Of a stretch of 64,000 bases of DNA, positions 1 through 10,738 are shown one piece after another (the first letter of the stretch is position 1; the number at the start of each line of letters is the position of its first letter). Location of the stretch: contig NZ_KB913017.1 of NCBI RefSeq assembly GCF_000383975.1, positions 813,133 through 877,132 of the forward strand, read 5' to 3'. A program made the position numbers and the translations under genes. This DNA comes from Natronorubrum tibetense GA33 (lineage in GTDB: Archaea; Halobacteriota; Halobacteria; Halobacteriales; Natrialbaceae). Under the pieces are notes generated by a model that saw nothing but the letters and a program-made list of their open reading frames with translations, was not told the DNA's origin and did no database searches.

Positions 1-2
1 CC

Positions 3-767
3 GAAGGGATCGAGAAGGAGAAAGACCGCAAAGAGATTCAGTCGGACGTCACGTCGGCGGTCCGTGAGTCTATCCATGAGACGGTCGAGGAGAACGACGC
101 GAAGGAGTCGGTTCAAGCGTTGGCCGGGGAGGTCTCCGAGGGGAGCGGTCTCGAGGGGGTCCTCGAGAGCGATGACGAACCCGAGAGCGAGGCCGAGAGT
201 GAAGATGACGCCGAGGAGTCCGAGAGTAAAGCGGACGATGCGAAATCGGCCGTCGCGTCGGCCGCTGAGGATGTCGGTGACGCTAGTGGAATCAGCGATA
301 TGCTCGAGGGCGACGAAGAGAGGGAGGAGTCGGACGACGGTGACTCCGAAGCGGAACCAGGAGACGAGGCTGAGAAAGAAGACGAGGGAGAAACGGACGA
401 AGCGGAAGATGAGGCCGAAGCAGACGAAACGGAAGACGAGGCTGAGGAAGAAGACGAGGCCGAAGCAGACGAAGAGCAAGCAGAGGAAGCCGATAGCGAG
501 GAGCAGACGGAGTCGGAATCCGAAGGCGAAGGGACTGGCGACGACTCTGAGCCGTCGGTGGAAGACATCGAGGATCTCCGACAGGACACCCTCGAGGACT
601 TCCTTGGCGTCATGTCCTACGAGGACCTCCAGTCGGTGGCCAAAGACGTCGACGTGAAGGCGAACCTTAGCCGCGAGGAGATGACGGAAGAGATCATCGC
701 GGCGGTGACGGACGAGGACGACGAGTCCAACGACGAGAACTCGGAAGCGGAAGCCGAAGCCACGTAA
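3..767 (+). CDS. Acidic low-complexity protein with C-terminal SAP/Rho-N-like motif (5' partial)
   Basis: The reading frame is open from the first bases of the window, so the true start lies upstream. The visible part begins with a helical stretch, passes through roughly 120 residues dominated by Glu, Asp, Ala and Ser, and ends with a compact segment encoded at about 560-700 (DLQSVAKDVDVKANLSREEM and flanks). That segment resembles the short two-helix SAP or Rho-N fold, a nucleic-acid-binding motif, although its acidity argues for caution. The next gene starts 90 bases downstream and is equally acidic, so the two may be co-transcribed. Family not recognised and function unknown. Confidence 0.75.
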   Translation, partial: EGIEKEKDRKEIQSDVTSAVRESIHETVEENDAKESVQALAGEVSEGSGLEGVLESDDEPESEAESEDDAEESESKADDAKSAVASAAEDVGDASGISDMLEGDEEREESDDGDSEAEPGDEAEKEDEGETDEAEDEAEADETEDEAEEEDEAEADEEQAEEADSEEQTESESEGEGTGDDSEPSVEDIEDLRQDTLEDFLGVMSYEDLQSVAKDVDVKANLSREEMTEEIIAAVTDEDDESNDENSEAEAEAT

Positions 768-857
768 CCGACCGTCGTCCTTCGGGCGTTCACTGTCCGA
801 GATCACCGGTACTGCGAACCGACGGCCGAAGCTGATCGACAGCGACAGAGAGACACT

Positions 858-1955
858 ATGAGCCAGGACCTCCACGAACGGGTGAGCGAGATACTGCACG
901 ACGCCGAAACAGCGAGCGGTTCGATGATCACCGACGACGAGTCGGACGGTCCCGATTTGCTCGAGACCGCCGAGCGGGCGAGCGACCTTCTCGAGTCGTC
1001 CGACCCGGACGATCTCCTCGAGGCGGTCGAACTGGACGAACTGCCGGACGGCAGCGAACCCGATTCGCTTCCGGCGGCCATCGCACAGGGTGACCCAGAA
1101 CAGGTCGAAGAACTACAGCGGCTGCTCCACCTCGGGAATCTCGCCGACGGGGACGACGGCGGTGCGCTCGAGGGTGCAGTCGGGGCGATACAGCAGTCGA
1201 TCGACGACGGAGAGGGCGAGGAGGCGGACGAGTCTGAGACGGCGGACGACGATGGGGGTGAACCCGACGATGTGCCGGAGGCTGACGAAGAGGCCGGCGA
1301 CGAGGACGCGGACGAGTCCGAGAGCGAAGGTGGAGTCGTCCAGAAGGCGGTCGAGTCGGTCACCGGCGACGGTGACAGCGACGCATCGGCTGACGGCGAG
1401 GAGGAAACCGAGTCCGAAAGTAAGAGTGGTGGGGCTCGAGAGGCCGTCGAATCGGTCGCCGAAGGCGCTAGTGAGGCACTCGGAGGGGAAGATACGGACG
1501 AGTCTGAAAGCGGAGACGAAGACGAGGGTGGTGTTCGAGAGACGGTCGAGTCGGTCGCCGACGGTGCCAGTGAGGCCCTCGGAAGTGAGGAGGAAGCGGA
1601 GACGGAATCAGACGACGCCGATGCGGGCGATTCCATCGGCGACAAGCTTCGATCGACGATGGAGTCGACGTTCTCGGACATCGGCGACGACCTCGAGGGG
1701 CTACAGGAGCGACTGCAGGATCGGTCTGCCAGTTCCGTCGGCGGCGAGACCGACGACGCAGACGATGCAGAAGCCGACGAGGAGGACGCGGAGGACGAAG
1801 ACGACGGACTGCTCGGATCGGGACTCGGCTCGGATCAGGATCGCGGGACGTCGTCCGGCGGGGCGACGCGCCACTCCACGATGGCGCCACCACCCTCGGA
1901 GCGCGCCGATATGAAAGGCACCACCCGTCACTCGACGATGCCCGACAAACACTGA
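858..1955 (+). CDS. Highly acidic repeat protein with twin TRHSTM C-terminal motifs
   Basis: A 365-residue protein starting at ATG 858. Residues 1-110 are helical and carry ordinary hydrophobic residues (LLETAERASDLLE, VEELQRLLHLGNLADG). Residues 115-330 are acidic low complexity with about three degenerate copies of a unit like AVESVAEGASEALG. The final 35 residues switch to basic and neutral composition and carry TRHSTM twice (337-342 and 356-361), separated by PPPSERADMKG. The conserved tail looks like a short linear binding motif or targeting tag. No catalytic motif is visible. Paired with the preceding acidic gene; function unknown. Confidence 0.8.
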   Translation: MSQDLHERVSEILHDAETASGSMITDDESDGPDLLETAERASDLLESSDPDDLLEAVELDELPDGSEPDSLPAAIAQGDPEQVEELQRLLHLGNLADGDDGGALEGAVGAIQQSIDDGEGEEADESETADDDGGEPDDVPEADEEAGDEDADESESEGGVVQKAVESVTGDGDSDASADGEEETESESKSGGAREAVESVAEGASEALGGEDTDESESGDEDEGGVRETVESVADGASEALGSEEEAETESDDADAGDSIGDKLRSTMESTFSDIGDDLEGLQERLQDRSASSVGGETDDADDAEADEEDAEDEDDGLLGSGLGSDQDRGTSSGGATRHSTMAPPPSERADMKGTTRHSTMPDKH

Positions 1956-2042
1956 TCGTCGCTCGAGTCATACCTCACACCGCCTGTAGCCGGCACAGGA
2001 CCGCTGAACGCTTATCCGGTATCCCGCCGTTTCCGTTCGTAT

Positions 2043-2519
2043 ATGAGACACGTTAGCGAGACGCAGGTCCGCGAGTGGCTGGACGAGACGGCGATTCGCG
2101 ACGTGACCGCCCACACCGACGAGGAGACGGCGTTCAATCTGCAGGTCGAACTCTCACAGCTTCCGGTCCACGTGATCAAGGAAGACGAGTGGGGTCCCGT
2201 CCGAATCGTCGGTCGGAGCGGCTTCGACACCGAGCGGACGAAAGACCTCCTCCGGGACGACCAGCGGCGAAGCGAACTCCTCGAGTATGTCGGGCCGATG
2301 CTGGCGGCGACGCCCGGCTTTTATACGTTTCTCGACTCGGCAGGGGAGTCCTGCCGGCTTCGACGTGCCGAGACCGTCCAGGTCGAGTACCGGCTCTACC
2401 CCGACGGGGCCAGCCAGCAGGCCCTGATGGACGCCGTGATGGCGATCGCGACGAGCATGCGCTACGTCAGAAACGTCGTTGCGGTCATTGGCGCTCGAGC
2501 GCCCGCAGACGACGAGTGA
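2043..2519 (+). CDS. Conserved haloarchaeal protein, possible secretion-chaperone-like fold
   Basis: A 158-residue soluble protein starting at ATG 2043. It reads as a mixed alpha/beta domain: an N-terminal helix (VREWLDETAI), paired strands (FNLQVELSQLPVHVI, PVRIVGRSGF), a helical middle and a C-terminal helix (QQALMDAVMAIATSMRYVRN). The helix-strand-helix plan and length recall the YbjN/type III-chaperone-like archaeal DUF2299 group, but that is a resemblance of pattern only. No catalytic residues, signal peptide or membrane segment. It is followed on the opposite strand by a small membrane protein. Confidence 0.75.
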   Translation: MRHVSETQVREWLDETAIRDVTAHTDEETAFNLQVELSQLPVHVIKEDEWGPVRIVGRSGFDTERTKDLLRDDQRRSELLEYVGPMLAATPGFYTFLDSAGESCRLRRAETVQVEYRLYPDGASQQALMDAVMAIATSMRYVRNVVAVIGARAPADDE

Positions 2520-2547
2520 CTGGTAACCTGAGTCTCGGCGGGTCGGA

Positions 2548-2766
2548 TCACTCGTCTTGCTTCCAGTCGTCGATGAAGAGCCGAACTCCCATGATAGGGA
2601 TGAACAGGAAAAACGCGAGCATCATCGCGCCGACGAACACGGCGTTGACGAATCGTGGAGAGAGTTCGAGCGAGACGGTCCCCCATGCGATGAGAAATCC
2701 GCCGCCAAGCGAGACAGCCACGAGGACGAGCAGATCCGTCCGATTTACCGGGACTTCCTCGGTCAT
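2548..2766 (-). CDS. Small two-helix membrane protein
   Basis: A 72-residue protein with two predicted membrane helices (LLVLVAVSLGGGFLIAWGTV and FVGAMMLAFFLFIPIMGV) and an acidic tail WKQDE. Two in-frame ATGs exist, at 2790 and 2766; the downstream one is chosen because it gives a typical short cytosolic N-terminus (MTEEVPVN) before the first helix. It converges with the preceding unknown gene and diverges from the universal stress protein gene. Function unknown. Confidence 0.65.
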   Translation of the reverse strand: MTEEVPVNRTDLLVLVAVSLGGGFLIAWGTVSLELSPRFVNAVFVGAMMLAFFLFIPIMGVRLFIDDWKQDE

Positions 2767-2883
2767 ACCTGCGCCTACGTCCCGCGACATATAGTGCTAT
2801 GAGGTTTCGTCCGAACCGCGCGGTCGCGCCGTCCTGTCCGCATCGGGCGTAGGGTTTTGGTTCAGCGGGGGGAACGGAAGGGC

Positions 2884-3324
2884 ATGTACGATTCGATCCT
2901 CGTCGCGACGGACGGGAGCGAGACGGCGACCGTAGCCGCCGAGCACGCGATCGAACTCGCTCGACAGGTCGACGGCACGGTGGACGTGATCGCCGTCCTC
3001 GAGAGCCGAACCGAGTACGATAACGCCATCGTCGATCCGGCCGAGGTCGATCGACGACGCCGGGAGCAGGCCACGGCTGCGCTCGAGGATATCTCGGAAT
3101 CGGCAGCCGATGCCGACGTCCCGGTCGAGACGGAGATCCGAACCGGCGTGCCGTCCGAGGAAATCGTCGCCTACGCCGACGAGCAGGGTATTGACGCGAT
3201 CGTTATCGGAGCGCGCGGCCGCTCGTCGCTCCGCGGCGCGCTCCTCGGAAGCACCGTCGACCGAGTCGTTAGAACCGCGGCGCAGCCGGTCCTGGTAGTT
3301 GGCGGAGCCGAACCCAGCCAGTAG
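2884..3324 (+). CDS. Universal stress protein (UspA family), ATP-binding type
   Basis: A 146-residue single Usp domain. The opening strand and loop MYDSILVATDGSE and the C-terminal G-2X-G-9X-G(S/T) nucleotide-binding signature (G109, G112, G122-S123 within GARGRSSLRGALLGS) are both intact, so this copy should bind ATP. The start is placed at ATG 2884 because the Usp fold begins immediately there. It is the first of three Usp genes flanking the acetate block, and the second follows after 59 bases. Likely role: an ATP-binding regulator or chaperone-like stress factor. Confidence 0.9.
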   Translation: MYDSILVATDGSETATVAAEHAIELARQVDGTVDVIAVLESRTEYDNAIVDPAEVDRRRREQATAALEDISESAADADVPVETEIRTGVPSEEIVAYADEQGIDAIVIGARGRSSLRGALLGSTVDRVVRTAAQPVLVVGGAEPSQ

Positions 3325-3352
3325 CGCCTCGACTCGTTGTCGGAGGCCGAAC

Positions 3353-3359
3353 ATTTACC
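3353..3359 (+). promoter_or_regulatory. TATA-like box for the second Usp gene
   Basis: An A/T-rich ATTTACC centred about 28 bases before the ATG at 3384 in an otherwise GC-rich gap. The spacing suits a haloarchaeal TATA element driving a leaderless transcript that starts at or next to the start codon. Confidence 0.4.
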
Positions 3360-3383
3360 TCGAGTGTCGTCCCAGATACTGGT

Positions 3384-3878
3384 ATGACGTTACTCGTTCC
3401 GTTCGATGCATCGCCGCTCGCGAGCAAAGCGCTCGAAAAAGCCTCGACGTTCGGCGACCTCCTCGACGAGGAACTCGTCGTGCTGACGGTGATCCCCGAC
3501 GACGCGGAGTACGCGAGAGATCGAGGATGGATTACGGAGGGAGAGCCGTTCACCCCCGACGCCATCGAAACGGGAATTCGGGACCGGGCCAGCGAGATTG
3601 CACCGGAAGCGACCTACCGGACGGAGCGCGTCAGCTCCGACGAACCCACGGCGACATCGACGACGAACGTGGTCCGAGAAATCCGCCGTATCGCCGCCGA
3701 AATCGGTGCCTCGGTGGTGTTCATCGGCTCGGAGAACGCCGGCTCGGTGATCGCCCCGCAGTCGAGCGTCGGCAACCCCGTCGCCAGCGACCACCGGTAC
3801 GACGTGTACGTCGTCCGCGAACCCGGCGAGGAGATCGATCCCGCGGAGCTGGCCGACATCGACTCGACGATCGAGTGA
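3384..3878 (+). CDS. UspA-like protein with degenerate nucleotide-binding loop
   Basis: A 164-residue protein opening with the Usp strand TLLVPFDASPLASKAL and a Rossmann-like alternation. The place where ATP-binding Usps carry G-2X-G-9X-G(S/T) reads FIGSENAGSVIAPQSSVGNP, so the glycine spacing is lost and ATP binding is unlikely. This matches the non-ATP-binding UspA subclass. It lies between an intact Usp gene and the first acetyl-CoA synthetase and probably belongs to the same regulatory neighbourhood. Confidence 0.85.
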   Translation: MTLLVPFDASPLASKALEKASTFGDLLDEELVVLTVIPDDAEYARDRGWITEGEPFTPDAIETGIRDRASEIAPEATYRTERVSSDEPTATSTTNVVREIRRIAAEIGASVVFIGSENAGSVIAPQSSVGNPVASDHRYDVYVVREPGEEIDPAELADIDSTIE

Positions 3879-4017
3879 GCAGTGCGGCGACTGGCGCATC
3901 CACCGAGAACCGTTCTCGGTCGAGAAAAAACGGCGGCCAGAAATCGGACGCTGTCAGCCAAGATCCACGGACGGGAGGAACGTTTATTCCCCTGACTGTC
4001 CTCGATCGGAACGTACT

Positions 4018-5994
<1,977 letters not shown>

Positions 5995-6103
5995 GTGGGC
6001 GGCGATCTCGTTTCGCTCTTTCAAATGAAGCGAAACGGCATAGCGGGGCGGTAACGGCGGAACAATAGCGTTCCGAGTTGTAATCGCCGGGAGCGTCGAT
6101 AGA

Positions 6104-6110
6104 ATTATAT
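6104..6110 (+). promoter_or_regulatory. TATA-like box for the BAT-like regulator
   Basis: ATTATAT is centred 28 bases upstream of the ATG at 6135. The spacing implies transcription starting at the start codon. The position also supports 6135, not the in-frame TTG at 6120, as the true start. Confidence 0.5.
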
Positions 6111-6134
6111 TCGCGGCACTTGAACGAGCGAACA

Positions 6135-8429
6135 ATGAGTCTCGAGGAGCCGGACTCGGCGGCGCTCTCGCGGAGCCAGTACGAGTCGCTCCTCGACGCC
6201 GCCGAAACCTACCGCGAGGCGCTCGTCGTCCGCCTCTGTGGCGACGTCGGGCTTCGGCCGACGGAGCTCGCAGAACTCACCGTCGACGACATTGAACAGG
6301 TCCGCATCGATCCCCCGCGGTACCTGATTCGGGTGCCGGCCGTCGACGACGGCTCCGGACGGACCGCCTATCTGCCGACCCAGGTCGAGCGAGAACTGCG
6401 CCGGTACGCCCGGAGCAACGGGCTGACGACCGACGACCGGATCTTTCCCGTCACGGCTCGTCGACTCCAGATGCTGGTATCTGAGGTCGCCGATCGGGCC
6501 GCCGAGTTCCTCGACCAGCCGACGCTCGCCAACGTCTCGACGAGCGACCTCCGGCAGTACTTCGCTCGAACCGCGCTCGTCGACCACGCGGTCAACCCGC
6601 GCGTCGTCAAGACCGTCGGCGGCTGGCGGAGTTTCGAGGCCCTCGAGCCCTACCTGCCCGAGCCAACCGACGCGGAGATCGTCGACGCCTTCGACGCCGC
6701 GGAACGACCGTCGGGACCCGGTCGCGGCGGATCGGGAGCCGAAACCGGGCCGATGGTGAGCGACGACAGCGTTATTCGCCTGCTGCTCGCCGCGAGCGAC
6801 CGGTATGCCCTCTTGCGACTCGACGCCGACGGCTACGTCGAACGCTGGAATCGAAGTGCGGCCGCCATGTTCGGCTACCGAGCCGGCGAGATCGTCGGCA
6901 CGCATATTTCGACGTTCTACACCGACGAGGCCGTCGACGACGGCGTTCCCGAGCGGACGCTCACCGCGGCGCTCGAGGACTCCGGCACCGAGACCGACGG
7001 CTGGCGCATTCACGAGGACGGCACGCGGTTCCGGGCGACCGAAGTCGTCTCGCCGCTACGAGACGAGCAGGGCCGCCACCGCGGGTTCGCCGTCTTCGTC
7101 CGCGACGCCTCGGCCGTCCACGAGGAGATCGAGTCGGTCCGAGCGCGCCGGGACGAACTCGAGGGCCGCTACGCGGTCGCGACGGCTCACCGTTCGGTCA
7201 CCCGATCGCTGTTCGAATCGACCGACCACGAGGAGATCGAGACGGAGACCTGCGCCGCGCTGGCGGACGGCCGAGCCTACGAATGCGCCTGGATCGACCG
7301 GGCAACGCACTCGAACCAGCGCCGGGAGTGGCGGGTCTCGAGCGGGATCGAACCCGACGCCGTCGACCGGCTGGTTCCGGAGCGGTGGCTCGAGGGATCG
7401 ACGACTGACGATCTCGTCGACAAACAGACGGGTGATGAGAGCGGAGCGGCGGGCGACGAGCGCGAACTGACGGGTGGCGAACGCGAGATGGCAGTCTCGA
7501 TCGCGACCGACGTTTCGCTCACGACCGAGCGCGACGACAGCGATGAGTCGAGCGACGAGCGAGGTGCTCTCGCACGCGTCCCGCTAGTCTACGGCGACAC
7601 GGTGTACGGAACCCTCTCCGTCGCAACGGAGCGTGCGGGGGCGTTCGACGCTGACGAACGACAGTGGCTCGAGACCATCGGCCGGCAGGTCGGCTACGCG
7701 ATCGCCGCGACCCGACGGCGGAACCTCCTGCTCTCGGACAACGTCGTCGAACTCGAGTTCGACTGTCGCGACGCCGACTCCGTCTTCGTCGCTGCCTCGC
7801 GGCGATTCGGCTGTCGGTTCGAACTCGACTCGCTCGTCCCGATCTCGGAGTCGACACAGCTGTACTACCTGCGTCTCGAGGGCGCATCGCCGGCCGACGT
7901 CTTCGAACTCGCCGCGGACGATCCCGGCGTCGCCGACTGTCGGCTGGTCGAAACCGACGAGGAGGGCTGGCGCGTCGAGTTCGTCGTCTGTGGCTCGTCC
8001 CCGGCGCTGACGCTCACCGAGTACGGCGTCACCGTCGTCGATGCCGTCACCGAAGCGGGCGTGACGACGCTGACCGCCGAGTGTGCGGCCGACGCGGACC
8101 TGCGGACCATCGTCACCGGGCTTCGGGCCGCGTTCCCCGACTCCGAACTGGTCGGCAAACGCGAGGTCGAACGGACGGTCCAGACCGCCCACGAGTTCCG
8201 CGAGGGGCTCGAAGACCGACTGACCGACCGCCAGGAGGCGTCGCTTCGGGCGGCGTACTCCGGTGGCTACTACGACTGGCCGCGAGAGAGTACGGCCGAG
8301 GAGATTGCCGACGCGATGGGGATCTCCTCACCGACGCTCCACAACCATCTGCGAAAGGGCCAACACGAACTTTTGCGAACGTTCTTCGACGACCCGACCG
8401 AAGACGACGGATCGGAAAACACCACGTAA
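6135..8429 (+). CDS. BAT-type HTH-10 regulator with PAS, GAF and N-terminal tyrosine-recombinase-like domain
   Basis: A 764-residue one-component sensor-regulator. Residues 1-180 follow the catalytic-domain plan of tyrosine recombinases: GLRPTEL with R41 in the first arginine position, SDLRQYFA with R140 in the second, then VGGW (162-164) and Y173. Both catalytic histidines of the family appear replaced (S137 and G163), so strand exchange is unlikely and a DNA-binding or dimerising role is inferred. A PAS domain (about 215-330) and a GAF domain (about 350-535) follow, then the bacterioopsin-activator domain and a C-terminal HTH-10 (from about 696, LTDRQEASLRAAY). Sitting between two acetyl-CoA synthetase genes, it probably regulates acetate metabolism. 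Confidence 0.88.
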   Translation: MSLEEPDSAALSRSQYESLLDAAETYREALVVRLCGDVGLRPTELAELTVDDIEQVRIDPPRYLIRVPAVDDGSGRTAYLPTQVERELRRYARSNGLTTDDRIFPVTARRLQMLVSEVADRAAEFLDQPTLANVSTSDLRQYFARTALVDHAVNPRVVKTVGGWRSFEALEPYLPEPTDAEIVDAFDAAERPSGPGRGGSGAETGPMVSDDSVIRLLLAASDRYALLRLDADGYVERWNRSAAAMFGYRAGEIVGTHISTFYTDEAVDDGVPERTLTAALEDSGTETDGWRIHEDGTRFRATEVVSPLRDEQGRHRGFAVFVRDASAVHEEIESVRARRDELEGRYAVATAHRSVTRSLFESTDHEEIETETCAALADGRAYECAWIDRATHSNQRREWRVSSGIEPDAVDRLVPERWLEGSTTDDLVDKQTGDESGAAGDERELTGGEREMAVSIATDVSLTTERDDSDESSDERGALARVPLVYGDTVYGTLSVATERAGAFDADERQWLETIGRQVGYAIAATRRRNLLLSDNVVELEFDCRDADSVFVAASRRFGCRFELDSLVPISESTQLYYLRLEGASPADVFELAADDPGVADCRLVETDEEGWRVEFVVCGSSPALTLTEYGVTVVDAVTEAGVTTLTAECAADADLRTIVTGLRAAFPDSELVGKREVERTVQTAHEFREGLEDRLTDRQEASLRAAYSGGYYDWPRESTAEEIADAMGISSPTLHNHLRKGQHELLRTFFDDPTEDDGSENTT

Positions 8430-8657
8430 CGGTCCGGCGTCGACTGCCGCCGAATCGACACTACACCTCTAGAGCGGTGCCCTCGCATCTACGTAGTCAC
8501 ACGTATTGTTTGCCCGACCGGCTCGCGGCTGGTCCGCGCCGCCGCGTCGCGCGGCCGCCCAGCGGGGGATCGACCCCCAATATAACCGACTATAGTATCC
8601 TAATACAGTCAATACACCCTAGTTATTCGACCTGATTTTGCACAGCTAGATGCCGGC

Positions 8658-8666
8658 TTTACTATA
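8658..8666 (+). promoter_or_regulatory. TATA-like box in an AT-rich leader before acs paralogue 2
   Basis: TTTACTATA lies about 31 bases before the ATG at 8693, within an unusually AT-rich 110-base stretch (8580-8690) that contrasts with the GC-rich surroundings. The gap from 8430 to 8692 holds no gene; its AT-rich part is the best candidate here for a regulator-controlled promoter. Confidence 0.45.
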
Positions 8667-8692
8667 CCGGTTGTCTATTGAGTTGGTGTATC

Positions 8693-10669
8693 ATGTCACA
8701 GGAGGATGCCAACCTCGAGGCCCGTCTCGAGGAACAGGAGACGTTCGAGCCCCCCGAGTCGTTCGTCGAACAGGCGAACGTCTCGGACCCGGGGATTTAC
8801 GAAGAGTTCGAAGAGAACTGGCCCGACTGCTGGGAGCGGGCCGCCGACCTGCTGTCGTGGGAGGAGGAGTACGACACCGTTCTCGACGACGACGACGCGC
8901 CGTTCTACGAGTGGTTCACGAACGGGCGGCTGAACGCCTCGTACAACTGTATCGACCGCCACGTCGAGGGCGACCGCGCCGACGAGGTCGCGATCGAGTG
9001 GGAAGGCGAACTCGGCGAGACGCGCAGCTACACCTATAACGAACTGCTCGAGGAAGTCGAAGAGTTCGCTGCGACGCTCCGTGAGCTCGGCGTCGAGGAG
9101 GACGACATCGTCACCCTCTACCTGCCGATGATCCCGGAGCTCCCGATCGCGATGCTCGCGTGTGCCCGAATCGGTGCCCCACACGCGGTCGTCTTCGCGG
9201 GCTTCTCCGCGGACGCGCTCGCGACGCGAATGAACGCCGGCGAGAGTGAGTATCTCGTCACCTGCGACGGCTACTACCGGCGCGGGGACGCGCTCGATCA
9301 CATCTCGAAGGCCAACGAGGGCCTCGAAGGCGTCGACCACGAGGTTTCGGACGTCGTGGTCGTCGACCGACTGGGCGACGATCTCGAGCACGATCTCGCG
9401 GACAACCAGCACGACTACGACGACCTCGTCGCCGAACAGGCAGGCGCGAGCGTGGATCCGGTCTCGAGAGACGCCGAGGACATGCTGTTCCTGATGTACA
9501 CGTCGGGAACGACCGGCAAGCCGAAGGGCGTCAAACACACGACCGGTGGCTATCTGGCTTACACCGCCTGGACGAGCCACGCCGTGCTCGATGTCGAGCC
9601 CGACGACACCTACTGGTGTGCGGCCGACATCGGCTGGATTACCGGCCACTCCTACATCGTCTACGGGCCGCTCGCGCTCGGGACCACGACGATGATGTAC
9701 GAGGGGACGCCGGACTATCCCGAGAAGGACCGAATGTGGGAACTCGTCGAGAAGAATTCGGTCGACATCTTCTACACCGCGCCGACGGCCATCCGCGCGT
9801 TCATGAAGTGGGGAGAGCAGTACCCCGCCGAACACGACCTATCGTCGCTCCGCTTGCTCGGAACCGTCGGTGAGCCGATCAACCCGCGGGCGTGGAAGTG
9901 GTACTACAAGCACATCGGCGGCGAGAACTGCCCCATCGTCGACACCTGGTGGCAGACCGAAACTGGCGGCATGATGATCACGACGCTTCCGGGGATCAAC
10001 GAGATGAAACCCGGCTCCGCCGGACCGCCGCTGCCGGGAATCGACGCCCGGATCGTCGACGCACAGGGTGAGGAGATCTCGGCCGGTGAGGCCGGTTACG
10101 TCACGATCAACAACCCGTGGCCCGGGATGCTCCGGACGCTGTACAACAACGACGAGCGGTTCATCAACGAGTACTGGTCGGAGTACTCCGACGAGGAGGC
10201 CGACGAGTGGGTCTACTTCCCTGAAGACGGCGCGAAGATCGACGAAGACGGCTTCATCACCGTCCTCGGCCGGGTCGACGACGTGATCAACGTCTCCGGC
10301 CACCGGCTCGGAACGATGGAGATCGAGTCGGCCGTCGTCGGCGTTGAAGGAATCGCCGAAGCCGCCGTCGTCGGCGGCGACCACGAGGTCAAAGGCGAGG
10401 CCGTCTACGTCTACGCCATTTCCGAAGACGGCTACGAAACCGGCGACGAACTCGAGGAACGCGTCATGCAGGGCGTACTGGATTCGATCGGCCCGATCGC
10501 GAAACCGGAGGAGATCATCTTCACGCCGGAACTGCCGAAGACGCGCTCGGGCAAAATCATGCGGCGGTTGCTGGAGAACATCGCGAGCGGCGACGAGTTG
10601 GGTAACACCTCCACGCTGCGGAATCCGGAGGTCGTCGACGAGATCGCCGAACAGGTCGACATCGACTGA
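8693..10669 (+). CDS. acs: Acetyl-CoA synthetase (AMP-forming), paralogue 2
   Basis: A 658-residue Acs with fully canonical motifs: YTSGTTGKPKG, DTWWQTETGG, NVSGHRLGT and the acetylatable lysine in TRSGKIMRR near the C-terminus. Start ATG 8693 gives MSQEDANLEARLEEQ before the conserved PPESFVEQANVSDPGIY segment shared with paralogue 1. Downstream at short distance are the two symporter genes, so uptake and activation of acetate are probably transcribed together. With standard motifs throughout, this is likely the main acetate-activating enzyme. Confidence 0.95.
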   Translation: MSQEDANLEARLEEQETFEPPESFVEQANVSDPGIYEEFEENWPDCWERAADLLSWEEEYDTVLDDDDAPFYEWFTNGRLNASYNCIDRHVEGDRADEVAIEWEGELGETRSYTYNELLEEVEEFAATLRELGVEEDDIVTLYLPMIPELPIAMLACARIGAPHAVVFAGFSADALATRMNAGESEYLVTCDGYYRRGDALDHISKANEGLEGVDHEVSDVVVVDRLGDDLEHDLADNQHDYDDLVAEQAGASVDPVSRDAEDMLFLMYTSGTTGKPKGVKHTTGGYLAYTAWTSHAVLDVEPDDTYWCAADIGWITGHSYIVYGPLALGTTTMMYEGTPDYPEKDRMWELVEKNSVDIFYTAPTAIRAFMKWGEQYPAEHDLSSLRLLGTVGEPINPRAWKWYYKHIGGENCPIVDTWWQTETGGMMITTLPGINEMKPGSAGPPLPGIDARIVDAQGEEISAGEAGYVTINNPWPGMLRTLYNNDERFINEYWSEYSDEEADEWVYFPEDGAKIDEDGFITVLGRVDDVINVSGHRLGTMEIESAVVGVEGIAEAAVVGGDHEVKGEAVYVYAISEDGYETGDELEERVMQGVLDSIGPIAKPEEIIFTPELPKTRSGKIMRRLLENIASGDELGNTSTLRNPEVVDEIAEQVDID

Positions 10670-10738
10670 GTCGACCGACTTCTTTCACACGAAACCACAG
10701 TCACGAAAACACAGACAGCGACACACGGACAACACCAC

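Noticed and set aside
3-1955. Gas-vesicle accessory genes
   Set aside because: The acidic repeats recall some gas-vesicle proteins, but no gvp signature (GvpA, GvpF/L, GvpN) is visible and the TRHSTM tail is not a known gvp feature.
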